This document shows positions 15,630 to 24,771 of a DNA stretch of 64,000 bases, piece after piece. The position numbers were made by a program, and so were the translations under genes. Every line of letters starts with the position of its first letter. Within the stretch, counting starts at the first letter, position 1. Source of the stretch: Pseudoduganella danionis. Lineage in GTDB: Bacteria > Pseudomonadota > Gammaproteobacteria > Burkholderiales > Burkholderiaceae_D. The DNA lies in the NCBI RefSeq assembly GCF_009720775.1, contig NZ_WNKW01000001.1:496001-560000 (forward strand). The letters are read 5' to 3'. The notes beneath the pieces were generated by a model. The model was not told the origin of the DNA, ran no database searches, and worked only from the letters and a program-made list of their open reading frames with translations.

Positions 15630-16235
15630 ATGCTGGCAACGGCTTTTTTCAAGGGGATGGGACTCGGCGGCAGCCTGATCGTGGCGATCGGTTCGCAAAA
15701 CGCCTATCTGTTGCGGCAGGCGCTCAAGCGTGAATTCGTGCTGAGCTGCGTGGCCATCTGCGTGCTGTGCGATGTGGTGCTGATAGGTGCCGGCGTGGCC
15801 GGCATGGGCGCGCTGATTACCGAGGCGCCTGCTCTGCTGTTGCTGATCAAGATCGCCGGTGCGGCGTTTCTGGGCTGGTATGGCTGGCGCGCCGCCCGCT
15901 CGGCCCTGCAGCCGGGCAGCATGCAGGCCGGAGCGGAAACGGCTGCAGCCGACAGGCGCACGGTGCTGACCGCCATGCTGGCTTTCAGTTTGCTCAATCC
16001 CCATGTGTATCTGGATACGGTGGTGCTGCTCGGTTCCATAGGCGGCCAGCAGGCCGGCATGGGGCGCTGGTATTTTGCGGCCGGCGCCATGCTGGCTTCG
16101 CTGCTGTGGTTTAGCAGCCTGGGCTTGGCTGCGCGCTATCTGACGCCCGTGTTTGCCCGTCCGCGTGCGTGGCAGATACTCGATGTGGTGATCGCGCTGG
16201 TGATGTGGAGCCTGGCCATTTCCTTGTTCCTGTGA
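15630..16235 (+). CDS. argO: LysE/ArgO-family basic amino acid exporter
   Basis: 201 residues with six predicted transmembrane helices. The LysE/ArgO signature GGSLIVAIGSQNAYLLRQAL is at residues ~13-32, with FSLLNPHVYLDTVVLLG in the second half. These inner-membrane proteins export L-arginine (and lysine or canavanine). Divergent from argP, the usual arrangement. Confidence 0.88.
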   Translation: MLATAFFKGMGLGGSLIVAIGSQNAYLLRQALKREFVLSCVAICVLCDVVLIGAGVAGMGALITEAPALLLLIKIAGAAFLGWYGWRAARSALQPGSMQAGAETAAADRRTVLTAMLAFSLLNPHVYLDTVVLLGSIGGQQAGMGRWYFAAGAMLASLLWFSSLGLAARYLTPVFARPRAWQILDVVIALVMWSLAISLFL

Positions 16236-16370
16236 CAGCGTCTGTGTTAATCGGCAACAGAACTTGCGTGTTGACGTGCTCTGCCGTATCGCCGCTGCCG
16301 GACTTCGTCATACAATGATCTGAATAAATATTCCTAGAACGTTGAGACGCAAGATCGCAGGGCCTCCTTT

Positions 16371-18692
16371 ATGAGCACGGATCTCGGTAGTTACTCCCAT
16401 CTTTCAGCAATTGCTGCGGCTTTTGCGGCAGATGCCATTCTGAGCACATTGCTGATTTTCCTATGGCTCATGCAGCGCAAGGAAAAGCATGCGCTGTACT
16501 GGGGGCTGGGCCAGCTCTCGGTCATGAGCGGCATCGTGCTGTGGTTTATCGGCGGCCGCTATCTGGCCGAAGCCTGGCGTATTCCGCTGTGTGCCGCGCT
16601 GCTGGCGGCCGGCATGGTGGGCTACTGGAGCGGTACCAAATTCTTCCTCGGCGAATTGCATCGTGCCCAGCAGCGCTGGATTCTGCCGGTGGCGCTGGCC
16701 ATCACGCTGGTTTGCTACGTGGTATGGGATGCCATGCCATCCCTGCTGGCGCCCGGCAGTGCTGCCATCCTCGGCGTGGTGATGGTGTGGTGCGGTCAGC
16801 GCCTGATCCGCAACAAGAACCGCTATCAGTTCCTTGGCGTTACCCTGCTGCTGCGCGGTGTCTTCAATGTGCTCAGTTCCGTCACGCTGGGGCCGGAGCT
16901 GTATCTGTTCTGGTTTGTCGGCACTACCGTGCTCAAGACCCTGAGCATGCTGGGACTGATCTATGCCGTACAGGACGAAATCCAGCAGCGCTATGCGCGC
17001 ACCATCGATAGCCTGAGCAACGGCTTCCTGATCCGCGACCGGCGCGGCTATGTGCAGGTGGCCAACGAGCGCTGCGCGCGCTTGCTGGGCTTTGCCGGAC
17101 CGGCCGATCTGGTGGGCAAGCATGTAAGCGATCTGCTGCCCGGTCTGACGCCGCAAATGGCCGACGAATACTTCCAGCGCTTCATGGCGCCCGGCGCCGT
17201 CTATCCGCTGGTGGAGACGGCCATGTTCCAGTTGCATGACGGCAGCCGTCTGCCGGTCGAGCTGCTGGCGTCGCCGTATGAAGAACGGGGCCGGCTATAT
17301 TGTCTGGTGCAACTGCTCGATATCAGCGAGCGCACGCGCAAGGATGATTTGCTGCGCAAGGCCGCCAACATCGATCCCGTGACAGGCTATTTCAACCGCC
17401 ATGCCATCACCAACCGGCTCAAGGAAGAAGTCACGCTGGCCTGCAGCGGTGACTGCGAGTGTGCCGTGCTGTTCATCGACCTCGACAAGTTCAAGCGCGT
17501 CAACGATTCTTTCGGCCATGCCGTGGGCGACGAGCTGCTGCGCCAGTTTGCGCGCCGCCTGCATTCGGTGCTGGGCACGAAAGATGTACTGGCCCGTTTC
17601 GGCGGCGACGAGTTCATCGTCGTGCTGCCCGAGCTGGCGGCCGGCACTGCCGAGCAGCAGGCGCGCGCCTGCGCCGAGCAGATCGTCGCGGCCATGGATA
17701 ACAGTTTCACCGTGACGCACCACGTGATCGGCGTGTCGGCCAGCGTGGGCGTGGCCTGCTATCCGCAGCACGGCATGGATGGCGCCACGCTGATCCGGCA
17801 TGCCGATATCGCCATGTATGTAGCCAAGAAAAGCGGACGCGGCGAAGTGCGCTTCTTTAACGATGCGATGAATGCGGCCGCCAAGGATGCGCTGGTCATC
17901 GATGGCGCTTTGCGCAGCGCAATTGCCGGGCAAGAGTTCCGTCTCGTGTATCAGGCCATTACCAGCGCTGCCAGCGGCGCCCTGACCAAGGTGGAAGCGC
18001 TGCTGCGCTGGCACAGTGCTTCGCTCGGCAATGTGGCGCCGGACCGCTTCATCCCCGTGGCCGAAGACAGCGGCATGATTGTGGAAATCGGTACCTGGGT
18101 GCTGAACGAAGCCTGCCGTCAGCTTGGAGTATGGAAGGCTGGTGCGCTGGGCGAACTCACGGTCAGCATCAATGTCTCGGCATGGCAGCTAGCCGATCCC
18201 GCATTTGTGGGGCTGGTGCAGCAGGCGCTGGAGCGCAACAGCCTGGCGCCACGCCAGCTGGAGCTCGAGCTGACGGAGCGGGTGCTGATCGATAACGGCG
18301 GCGAAGTGCAAAGCGTGCTGGCGCAGTTGCGCGGCATGGGTGTGGGCATTTCGCTCGATGATTTCGGCACCGGCTATTCCTCGCTGAGTTACCTGACCCA
18401 GTTCCACCTCAACACGCTGAAGATAGACCGCGCTTTCGTGATGAATATCGAACATAGCGAGCGCAGCAACAATCTGGTGCATGCGATTATCGCCATGGGC
18501 CAGAGCCTGGGGCTGCAACTGGTGGCCGAAGGCGTGGAGACGGCAGGGCAGGCCAGCATCTTGCGTCAGCTCGGCTGCCACCATCTGCAGGGCTATCACA
18601 TTTCGCTGCCGATACCGGCCGATGAACTGCCGGCCTTCGCCTGCCGCCTGAAATCGGCCGCTGCAGTGGCCGAAGTAGCCGAAGACGCCTGA
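16371..18692 (+). CDS. Membrane PAS-GGDEF-EAL protein (c-di-GMP turnover)
   Basis: 773 residues: about seven membrane helices (~15-200), PAS domain (~210-320, IDSLSNGFLIRDRRGYVQVAN), GGDEF (~330-495, RFGGDEF at 409-415) and EAL (~510-755, KVEALLRW with EAL at 542-544, DDFGTGYSSLSYL, KIDRAFV). Both catalytic signatures are intact, so it may make or break c-di-GMP. The inhibitory RxxD site five residues before GGDEF is absent (GTKD instead), so product inhibition is unlikely. The N-terminal 7-TM region resembles a sensor but no known family is certain. Alone in its transcription unit. Confidence 0.9.
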   Translation: MSTDLGSYSHLSAIAAAFAADAILSTLLIFLWLMQRKEKHALYWGLGQLSVMSGIVLWFIGGRYLAEAWRIPLCAALLAAGMVGYWSGTKFFLGELHRAQQRWILPVALAITLVCYVVWDAMPSLLAPGSAAILGVVMVWCGQRLIRNKNRYQFLGVTLLLRGVFNVLSSVTLGPELYLFWFVGTTVLKTLSMLGLIYAVQDEIQQRYARTIDSLSNGFLIRDRRGYVQVANERCARLLGFAGPADLVGKHVSDLLPGLTPQMADEYFQRFMAPGAVYPLVETAMFQLHDGSRLPVELLASPYEERGRLYCLVQLLDISERTRKDDLLRKAANIDPVTGYFNRHAITNRLKEEVTLACSGDCECAVLFIDLDKFKRVNDSFGHAVGDELLRQFARRLHSVLGTKDVLARFGGDEFIVVLPELAAGTAEQQARACAEQIVAAMDNSFTVTHHVIGVSASVGVACYPQHGMDGATLIRHADIAMYVAKKSGRGEVRFFNDAMNAAAKDALVIDGALRSAIAGQEFRLVYQAITSAASGALTKVEALLRWHSASLGNVAPDRFIPVAEDSGMIVEIGTWVLNEACRQLGVWKAGALGELTVSINVSAWQLADPAFVGLVQQALERNSLAPRQLELELTERVLIDNGGEVQSVLAQLRGMGVGISLDDFGTGYSSLSYLTQFHLNTLKIDRAFVMNIEHSERSNNLVHAIIAMGQSLGLQLVAEGVETAGQASILRQLGCHHLQGYHISLPIPADELPAFACRLKSAAAVAEVAEDA

Positions 18693-18706
18693 AGTTCGCG
18701 CCGGTG

Positions 18707-19036
18707 TCAGCGGCTGCTGGCGGCCGGCTTTTGCGCTGCTTCTTCCGCCGTCAGTATCCAGATGCGGTCGATATTGCCCCAGTTATCGACCGTGTAATTG
18801 ACCACCAGATCGCTGCCGCGTATGGCCGCCGGCAGTTCGATCAGATTCTCCTGATTGAAGATGCGGGCCGAGGGCGCGAGCTGGCGCACTTTGCCGTCGA
18901 TCAGCACTTCGGGAAAATAGGCGGGCGTCATTTTGCCGCGCACGGCATGGGCGGGAAAGGGCCGCTCGAAAGCCTGCACGCTCAGGCTGGCTGCACCGGC
19001 GAGCAGCAACAGCGCTAGTCGGATGGTACGAAGCAT
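18707..19036 (-). CDS. Small exported protein of unknown function
   Basis: 109 residues with a clear signal peptide (MLRTIRLALLLLAGAASLSVQA). The mature part has YFPEVLIDGKVRQLAPSARIFNQENL and a strand pair LVVNYTVDNWGNIDRIWIL, which looks like a small beta-rich periplasmic domain. I do not recognise a family. It shares direction with the NRAMP gene starting upstream, 25 bases apart, and may be its operon partner. Confidence 0.6.
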   Translation of the reverse strand: MLRTIRLALLLLAGAASLSVQAFERPFPAHAVRGKMTPAYFPEVLIDGKVRQLAPSARIFNQENLIELPAAIRGSDLVVNYTVDNWGNIDRIWILTAEEAAQKPAASSR

Positions 19037-19061
19037 AATCCCTCCCTGTATGAAGCAGCCA

Positions 19062-20405
19062 TTATAGAGCCATCGTCAGCAGCATGGCCGCCACGGCCAC
19101 GGCCATCACGGCCGTGCACAGCCAGCCCAGCACGGTGAGGCGGCGCGAAATCACCAGCGTGCCCATCACGGCCGGCCGGCATGCCAGCAGCATCAGCACC
19201 ACCATGATGGGTACGGAAATCACGCCATTCACCACGGCACTCCAGTACAGCGCGCGGATAGGATCGATGCTGGTGAAGCATAGCGCCGTGCCGATCAGGG
19301 TGGCGGCGGCGATGATGCCGTAGAACTTGCGCGCGCTGCCATACTGCAGTTCCAGACTGCCGCGCCAGTGCATGGCGCCCGCCATCGCATAGGCAGCCGA
19401 TCCGGCCAGTACGGGCACGGCCAGCAGACCCGTGCCGATGATGCCCAGACTGAACAGGGCAAACGCGAAATCGCCGGCAATCGGGCGCAAGGCTTGCGCG
19501 GCCTGGGCCGAGGAACTGATGTCGGTGATGCCGTGCGCGCCCAGCGTGGCGGCCGTGGTCAGCATGATGCACAGCGCTACCAGATTGGAAAAGCCCATGC
19601 CGATCACGGTATCGACCTTGATGCGCTGTAGCTGGGGCTGGGCCTGCTCGGTCGCATGCTTGAGCGCATGGGCGTGCGGATCGGCGCGCAAGTCTTCCAC
19701 TTCCTGCGACGCCTGCCAGAAGAATAGATAGGGACTGATGGTGGTGCCGAACACGGCCACTACCGTGGTGACATAGGCGGGCTGCCACGACAGCGTGGGC
19801 CAGACCATGGCCTGCAGTACCTGCAGCCATGGCAGTTGCAGGCTGATGGCCGTGGCCACGTAGGCAAACAGGGCCAGCGTCAGCCACTTGAGCACATGCA
19901 CGTAGCGGTGGTAGGGCAGCAGCACTTGCAGCAGCAGCGATAACAAGCCCGCAGCGGCGGCATACCAATGGCTGGGGCCGCCCGTGAGCAGGCTGACGGC
20001 CTGGCCCATGGCGGCAATATCGGCCGCGATGTTGATGGTATTGGCCACCAGCAGCAGGCTGACGATGGCGTATAGCAGCGGGCGCGGCAGATGGCGCCGC
20101 ATATTGGTGGCCAGCCCCGCGCCGCTCACGCGGCCGATGCGCGCGCTGATGGCCTGTATGCCCACCATCAGCGGCAGGGTCAGGATCACGGTCCACAGCA
20201 TCTGCAGGCCGAACTGGGCGCCAGCCTGCGAATACGTGGCGATGCCGCTGGGGTCATCGTCGGCCGCGCCCGTGATCAGGCCGGGGCCCAGTTTGCTGAG
20301 CCAGCTACTGGCGCCCTGAGCCTGCGCAGCGTTGGCTTGCGCACTGTCCTGCGCTGCGGGCGTCGCTGGCGGAGCTTCAGTGTCGGGCGGGGTAGGCTGG
20401 GACAT
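19062..20405 (-). CDS. NRAMP-family divalent metal transporter, divergent motif type
   Basis: 447 residues, 11 or so membrane helices. TM1 holds DDDPSGIATYSQAGAQFG where canonical MntH has DPGN; TM6 holds FGTTISPYLFFWQASQEVED where MntH has MPH. So the metal-coordinating Asn and Met are replaced, as in the NRAMP-related branch that includes Mg2+ and other hard-ion transporters. The 35-residue Ala/Pro/Gln-rich N-terminus is cytoplasmic and disordered. Metal specificity should therefore not be called Mn/Fe without a test. The start at 20405 gives a conventional N-terminus; it is divergent from the Pho-box-controlled operon. Confidence 0.82.
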   Translation of the reverse strand: MSQPTPPDTEAPPATPAAQDSAQANAAQAQGASSWLSKLGPGLITGAADDDPSGIATYSQAGAQFGLQMLWTVILTLPLMVGIQAISARIGRVSGAGLATNMRRHLPRPLLYAIVSLLLVANTINIAADIAAMGQAVSLLTGGPSHWYAAAAGLLSLLLQVLLPYHRYVHVLKWLTLALFAYVATAISLQLPWLQVLQAMVWPTLSWQPAYVTTVVAVFGTTISPYLFFWQASQEVEDLRADPHAHALKHATEQAQPQLQRIKVDTVIGMGFSNLVALCIMLTTAATLGAHGITDISSSAQAAQALRPIAGDFAFALFSLGIIGTGLLAVPVLAGSAAYAMAGAMHWRGSLELQYGSARKFYGIIAAATLIGTALCFTSIDPIRALYWSAVVNGVISVPIMVVLMLLACRPAVMGTLVISRRLTVLGWLCTAVMAVAVAAMLLTMAL

Positions 20406-20457
20406 AAGGCGAGTGTAAGGAAATCCGGTACTGCATACTAACCGAGGTGAAGAAACC

Positions 20458-20513
20458 TTGTCATAAAGTTGTCATGGCCGCGTCATGGCCGCGTCACATG
20501 CTGTTTCTACAAT
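20458..20513 (+). promoter_or_regulatory. Tandem Pho boxes and promoter for the TonB receptor-phosphoesterase operon
   Basis: Four 11-base units in register: TTGTCATAAAG (20458), TTGTCATGGCC (20469), GCGTCATGGCC (20480), GCGTCACATGC (20491). Each pair of half-sites matches the PhoB box (two TGTCAT-like heptamers 4 bases apart). The last half-site ends at 20497 and a TACAAT -10 hexamer starts at 20508, the 10-base spacing typical of PhoB-activated promoters that lack a -35. Strong evidence for control by phosphate limitation. Confidence 0.85.
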
Positions 20514-20566
20514 CTTGCGAGTTAGTTTGCTACCGCTCTTACATTCACTCACAAGAAAGAAAAATC

Positions 20567-22810
20567 ATGCAACAGCGCTTCCCACTGAAACCTCTGTGCC
20601 TGCTGGTTCTGCAGGCGCTGGCTTGCCACGCCTATGCAGGCGAGGCGGCCGACGCAGCTGCCGACAGCAATCTGGCCGGCGCCGTAGTTGGCCCTATCCA
20701 GACCGTAGAGATCACTGGCCGTGGCCAGTCGCGTCAGGTCCAGAACATCAACAAGACGGATCTGGCCGAAGCGCTGCCGGGTACCAGCGCACTCAAAGTG
20801 CTGGAGAAACTGCCGGGCGTGAACTTCCAGTCGGCTGATCCGTTCGGTGCCTACGAATGGTCGACCCGCTTCAGCGTGCGCGGCTTCAACCAGAACCAGC
20901 TCGGCTTTACGCTCGATGGCGTACCGCTCGGCGACATGAGCTACGGTAACAACAACGGCCTGCACATCAGCCGCGCGATTTCGTCGGAAAACATTGGCAG
21001 CGTCACCGTGTCGCAAGGCGCCGGTGCACTGGCCACGGCTTCCACCAGCAACCTCGGTGGCACCGTGCAGTTCTTCTCGCAAATGCCTAACGATGAACTG
21101 GGCCTGACCTTCGCCCAGACCTTCGGCAGCGATTCCACCTCGCGTACTTTTGCGCGCGTCGATACGGGTTTGCTGAATGGCGTGACCAAAGCTTATTTGA
21201 GCGGTACGCGTCAGCGCACTGACAAGACCAAGGGCGCTGGTGGCCAGAATCAGGACCAGTTGAACTCCAAGTTCGTGTTCAACTTCGGCGAAAACAAGCT
21301 GACCGGCTTCCTCAACTATTCCGACCGCCGCGAAGTCGATTATCAGGACGTGTCGCCGGAAATGGTGCAGCGTCTGGGCTACCAGTGGGATAACTATGAA
21401 GGCGACTGGCAGCGTGCTGTGAACGCTGCCGCCGGCAAGTTCACGGGTGGCGTGAACAGCATGGATGATGCCTACTACTCGGCTGGTGGCCTGCGCAAGG
21501 ATACGCTGGGTGGCCTGACGCTGGACCTGAACTTCGGCAGCCATGTGAACCTGAACAGCACCATCTACCACCACGACAACGATGGTCAGGGCCACTGGTA
21601 CACCCCGTACGTGCCGACTGATGCCGCCAATCCGATTTCGCTGCGTACCACCGAATACTCGATAGGCCGCGATGGCGTGACCAGCAGCCTGACGTGGGAA
21701 CTGGGCAGCCACACCGTCAACTTCGGTATCTGGGGCGAGCGCAGCAACCACACGGCCAGCCGTAACTACTACGGTGTGACCGGTCCGGCCGACACCATGG
21801 TGTTCCTGTCCAAGCCTTTCCGCACTGACTGGAAGCAGAACTTCATCACCACCACCTCGCAGTACTACCTGCAGGACAGCTTCAGCGCCATGGACGGCCA
21901 GTTGAAATTCAACGCCGGCTTCAAGGGCATGGACGTAGCCATCAAGGCCACCAATCTGGTGGGCAACCGCGCTGCCGGTGAACTGAGCGCCGAGAAATCC
22001 TTCCTGCCGCAGGCCGGCGTCAACTACGCCATCAGCAAGGACGACGAAGTGTTTGCTTCGGCTTCGAAAAACATGCGCGCGTTCCAGCCGGGCGTGAGCG
22101 GTCCGTTCTCGCAGACCCAGGTGGCGTTCGATGCCGGCGTCTCGAAACTGAAACCGGAAACTTCGGTCAATCTGGATCTGGGCTACCGCTTCAAGCGCGC
22201 TGACGTACAGGGCTCGCTGGCCGTGTACAGCGCCCGCTTCGACGACCGTCAATTGAGCGTTGCCACCTGCGCCGGCATCGTTGGCTGCCCATCGACGCTG
22301 GTCAACGTGGGCAAGGTCGATACCAAAGGGGTGGAAGCGATCGGCGTATGGAAGATCAACCGTGAACTGAGCTGGTTCAACTCGGCCACTTTCAATGATT
22401 CGAAATACAAATCGGATTACATGGACGGCAAGACGCTGGTGGCCGTCAGCGGCAAGCAGGTGGTCGATGCGCCGCGCGTGCTGTTCAACACGGAAGCTTC
22501 GTATGAAAACGCGGGCTGGTTCGCGCGCGTCGGTGCCAAGTACACGGGCAAGCGCTACTACACCTACACCAACGATGCCAGCGTACCGTCGTTCTGGCTG
22601 GCCAATCTGTCGGCTGGCTACAAGCTGAAATCGCTGGGTGGCTTGAAAGACCTGACGCTGCAAGCCAACGTCACCAACCTGTTCGACAAGAAGTATCTGA
22701 GCTCGATCGGCACCAACGGCTTTACCGCGAGCGATGCCAGCAACACCCTGCAGAGCATGCTGACGGGTGCCCCACGCCAGGTCTTCGTTTCGCTGAACGG
22801 CAAGCTGTAA
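20567..22810 (+). CDS. TonB-dependent outer-membrane receptor
   Basis: 747 residues from the ATG at 20567, after AAGAAAG. Signal peptide MQQRFPLKPLCLLVLQALACHAYA, a TonB-box-like VEITG, a plug domain (LKVLEKLPGVNF, RGFNQNQLGFTLDGVPLGD) and a 22-strand-type barrel ending in FVSLNGKL. The substrate is not shown by homology, but the Pho boxes upstream and the coupled secreted phosphoesterase point to uptake of a phosphorus compound, not iron. A longer in-frame start at 20447 would cover the Pho boxes and is rejected. Its TAA overlaps the next gene's ATG by one base (TAATG). Confidence 0.9.
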   Translation: MQQRFPLKPLCLLVLQALACHAYAGEAADAAADSNLAGAVVGPIQTVEITGRGQSRQVQNINKTDLAEALPGTSALKVLEKLPGVNFQSADPFGAYEWSTRFSVRGFNQNQLGFTLDGVPLGDMSYGNNNGLHISRAISSENIGSVTVSQGAGALATASTSNLGGTVQFFSQMPNDELGLTFAQTFGSDSTSRTFARVDTGLLNGVTKAYLSGTRQRTDKTKGAGGQNQDQLNSKFVFNFGENKLTGFLNYSDRREVDYQDVSPEMVQRLGYQWDNYEGDWQRAVNAAAGKFTGGVNSMDDAYYSAGGLRKDTLGGLTLDLNFGSHVNLNSTIYHHDNDGQGHWYTPYVPTDAANPISLRTTEYSIGRDGVTSSLTWELGSHTVNFGIWGERSNHTASRNYYGVTGPADTMVFLSKPFRTDWKQNFITTTSQYYLQDSFSAMDGQLKFNAGFKGMDVAIKATNLVGNRAAGELSAEKSFLPQAGVNYAISKDDEVFASASKNMRAFQPGVSGPFSQTQVAFDAGVSKLKPETSVNLDLGYRFKRADVQGSLAVYSARFDDRQLSVATCAGIVGCPSTLVNVGKVDTKGVEAIGVWKINRELSWFNSATFNDSKYKSDYMDGKTLVAVSGKQVVDAPRVLFNTEASYENAGWFARVGAKYTGKRYYTYTNDASVPSFWLANLSAGYKLKSLGGLKDLTLQANVTNLFDKKYLSSIGTNGFTASDASNTLQSMLTGAPRQVFVSLNGKL

Positions 22811-24510
22811 TGCGGGCGCCCCTGCTGGCGCTGGTCTGCGGTGCGCTGAACGTTACGGCCGCCGCAGCGGCCACCACGCCGATCGAGCACGTGATTGTGC
22901 TGGTCGGCGAGAACCGGACCTTCGATAATCTGTACGGGGTCTACCAGCCGCGCAGGGGGCAGACTGTCTCCAACCTGCTGTCGAAGAAGATCGTCAATCT
23001 CGATGGCACGCCGGGCCCACGCTTTGCTGATGCAGCGCAGAAGCTGGGCCTGTCGACGGGCGCTTACACGCCTACGCCGGCCGTCACGGGCAGCTATGCC
23101 ACGCTGCCGCAGCCGTGGGCGGCCGGTGCTTTCGGCCAGCGTCAGGATGTGCCGGATGTGCGTTTTCCGGCCAGCCTGCCTAACGGTCCGTTCCAGATCA
23201 CCCATCACGTGGGCTATGGCGCCCACACGGGCGACCCGACCCACCGCTTCTTCCAGATGTGGCAGCAGGTGAATGGCGGTAAGAACGATCTGTTTGTCTG
23301 GGTCGGCGATCAGACGGGCCCCGGCCCCAGCAATCCCTTCCCGCTGGCACCCGGCCGCACAGGGCAGGGCGGGGTGGCCATGGGCTTCTACAATATGGCG
23401 CGCGGCGACGCCGCCCTGTTCAAACGGCTGGCCGACCAGTATGCGATCGCCGACAATTATCACCAGCCTATCATGGGCGGCACTACGGCCAACTACTTTG
23501 CGCTGGCCACGGCTGATGTGGGCGTGTATCTGGAAGACGGCAAGCCGGCCATACCGCCGGCCAAGCTGATCGAAAATCCTGATGCTCAGCCGGGTACCAA
23601 CAACTGGTACACGGAAGACGGCTACCGTGGCGGCACCTATGTGGCCTGTGCCGATGACAGCCAGCCCGGTGTGGCCGGTATCCGCCAGTTGCTGGCGGCG
23701 CTGCCTTACAAGGCCTTCAATGACGGCAATTGCGCAGCGGGCCACTACTACATGGTCAACAACCTCGATCCGGCCTATGGGGCGATGGGGCAGGCGCTGG
23801 AACTGGGGCCGGACAAATTCCTGCTGCCGCCGCAGACCATGCCGCATATCGGCGATGCGCTGACGGCGGGCGCGGTGTCGTGGAAGTGGTATAGCGGCGG
23901 CCGTAACGACGGCATCAAGGTGGACAAGGAATACTGCGGCATGTGCGATACGCCGACCTTCTTCAGCTCCACCATGCAGGGGCCGGACAAGGCCAAGCTG
24001 GTCGATCTGATGCAGTTCTATGTGGATGTAAAAGATGCCGCCACTTTCCCGGCCGTGTCCATCATCGCACCGTATGACAGCATTTCCGGCCATCCCGGCT
24101 ATGCCATGGAAACCAGTTTCGATGAACTGGTGGCCGGTGTGATCGACCGCGTCCAGGCCAATCCGGCGCTGTGGAAGAATACCGCTATCCTGATTACGTT
24201 CGACGAAGGCGGCGGCTATTACGATTCCGGCTATGTGCAGCCTATAGATTTCTTCGGCGACGGTACGCGCATACCGCTGATTGCGGTGTCACCGTGGGCG
24301 AAAAAGGGTGTGGTCGATCACACCTATTACGATCACGCGTCGATCGCCAAATTCATCGAGCGTAACTGGTCGCTGCCGCCGCTGTCGGCACGCAGCCGCG
24401 ACAATCTGCCCAATCCCGTGCACGGCAAGGCCGATCCGTATGTGCCGCTGAACCGTCCCGCGATAGGCGATTTGATGCCGCTGTTCGATTTCTCCAGCAG
24501 CCGCCGCTAG
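22810..24510 (+). CDS. Exported phosphoesterase (AcpA/phospholipase C family)
   Basis: 566 residues. Signal peptide MRAPLLALVCGALNVTAAAA, then IEHVIVLVGENRTFDNLYGVY, the metal/nucleophile region of the phosphoesterase superfamily (ENRSFD-type motif), and later AILITFDEGGGYYD and TRIPLIAVSPWAKKG with HTYYDHASIAKFIERNW, all typical of acid phosphatase/phospholipase C members. It probably releases phosphate from phospholipids or phosphoesters outside the inner membrane. Start overlaps the receptor stop (TAATG), so translation is coupled; both are expected under the PhoB-type promoter. Confidence 0.88.
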   Translation: MRAPLLALVCGALNVTAAAAATTPIEHVIVLVGENRTFDNLYGVYQPRRGQTVSNLLSKKIVNLDGTPGPRFADAAQKLGLSTGAYTPTPAVTGSYATLPQPWAAGAFGQRQDVPDVRFPASLPNGPFQITHHVGYGAHTGDPTHRFFQMWQQVNGGKNDLFVWVGDQTGPGPSNPFPLAPGRTGQGGVAMGFYNMARGDAALFKRLADQYAIADNYHQPIMGGTTANYFALATADVGVYLEDGKPAIPPAKLIENPDAQPGTNNWYTEDGYRGGTYVACADDSQPGVAGIRQLLAALPYKAFNDGNCAAGHYYMVNNLDPAYGAMGQALELGPDKFLLPPQTMPHIGDALTAGAVSWKWYSGGRNDGIKVDKEYCGMCDTPTFFSSTMQGPDKAKLVDLMQFYVDVKDAATFPAVSIIAPYDSISGHPGYAMETSFDELVAGVIDRVQANPALWKNTAILITFDEGGGYYDSGYVQPIDFFGDGTRIPLIAVSPWAKKGVVDHTYYDHASIAKFIERNWSLPPLSARSRDNLPNPVHGKADPYVPLNRPAIGDLMPLFDFSSSRR

Positions 24511-24521
24511 TCGGCCAATGA

Positions 24522-24764
24522 TTAGCCAGCGGCCGGTGTTTCTGGCCGGGCGTCGCCGGCAGTCTGCTGCGCGGCGCTCTGGCGTTTCTGCCATTCTTTC
24601 AGGGCCACGCGGTAGCGATCGAGTTCGCCCTGATACATGTCTTCCACGCAGAAAGTGCAGCCGCTGTGGCAGCAGTCGCCCGGTGCCGGCGGCTGCGGTG
24701 CTTCCGGCTCCGGATCGTGGTTTAGTGTGGCCGGTGGGATCACAGGTGGGTGTGCTTCAGACAT
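24522..24764 (-). CDS. Oxidoreductase-like domain protein (small Cys-rich)
   Basis: 80 residues. The conserved core is GDCCHSGCTFCVEDMYQGELDRYRVALKEW, the PF09791-type 'oxidoreductase-like' motif with four cysteines, flanked by a Pro-rich N-terminus and Ala-rich tail. The family is found in bacteria and mitochondria; its reaction is unclear. Starts 7 bases after the preceding minus-strand gene ends and may be co-transcribed with it. Confidence 0.75.
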   Translation of the reverse strand: MSEAHPPVIPPATLNHDPEPEAPQPPAPGDCCHSGCTFCVEDMYQGELDRYRVALKEWQKRQSAAQQTAGDARPETPAAG

Positions 24765-24771
24765 CTATTCC

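Noticed and set aside
20549-22663. 704-codon open frame opposite the TonB receptor gene
   Set aside because: The opposite strand has a signal peptide, plug and barrel motifs and a Pho-box promoter. The antisense frame is a GC-rich shadow with no recognisable motif.
22618-24093. 491-codon minus-strand frame opposite the phosphoesterase
   Set aside because: Overlaps the well-supported phosphoesterase; composition is typical of GC-rich shadow frames.
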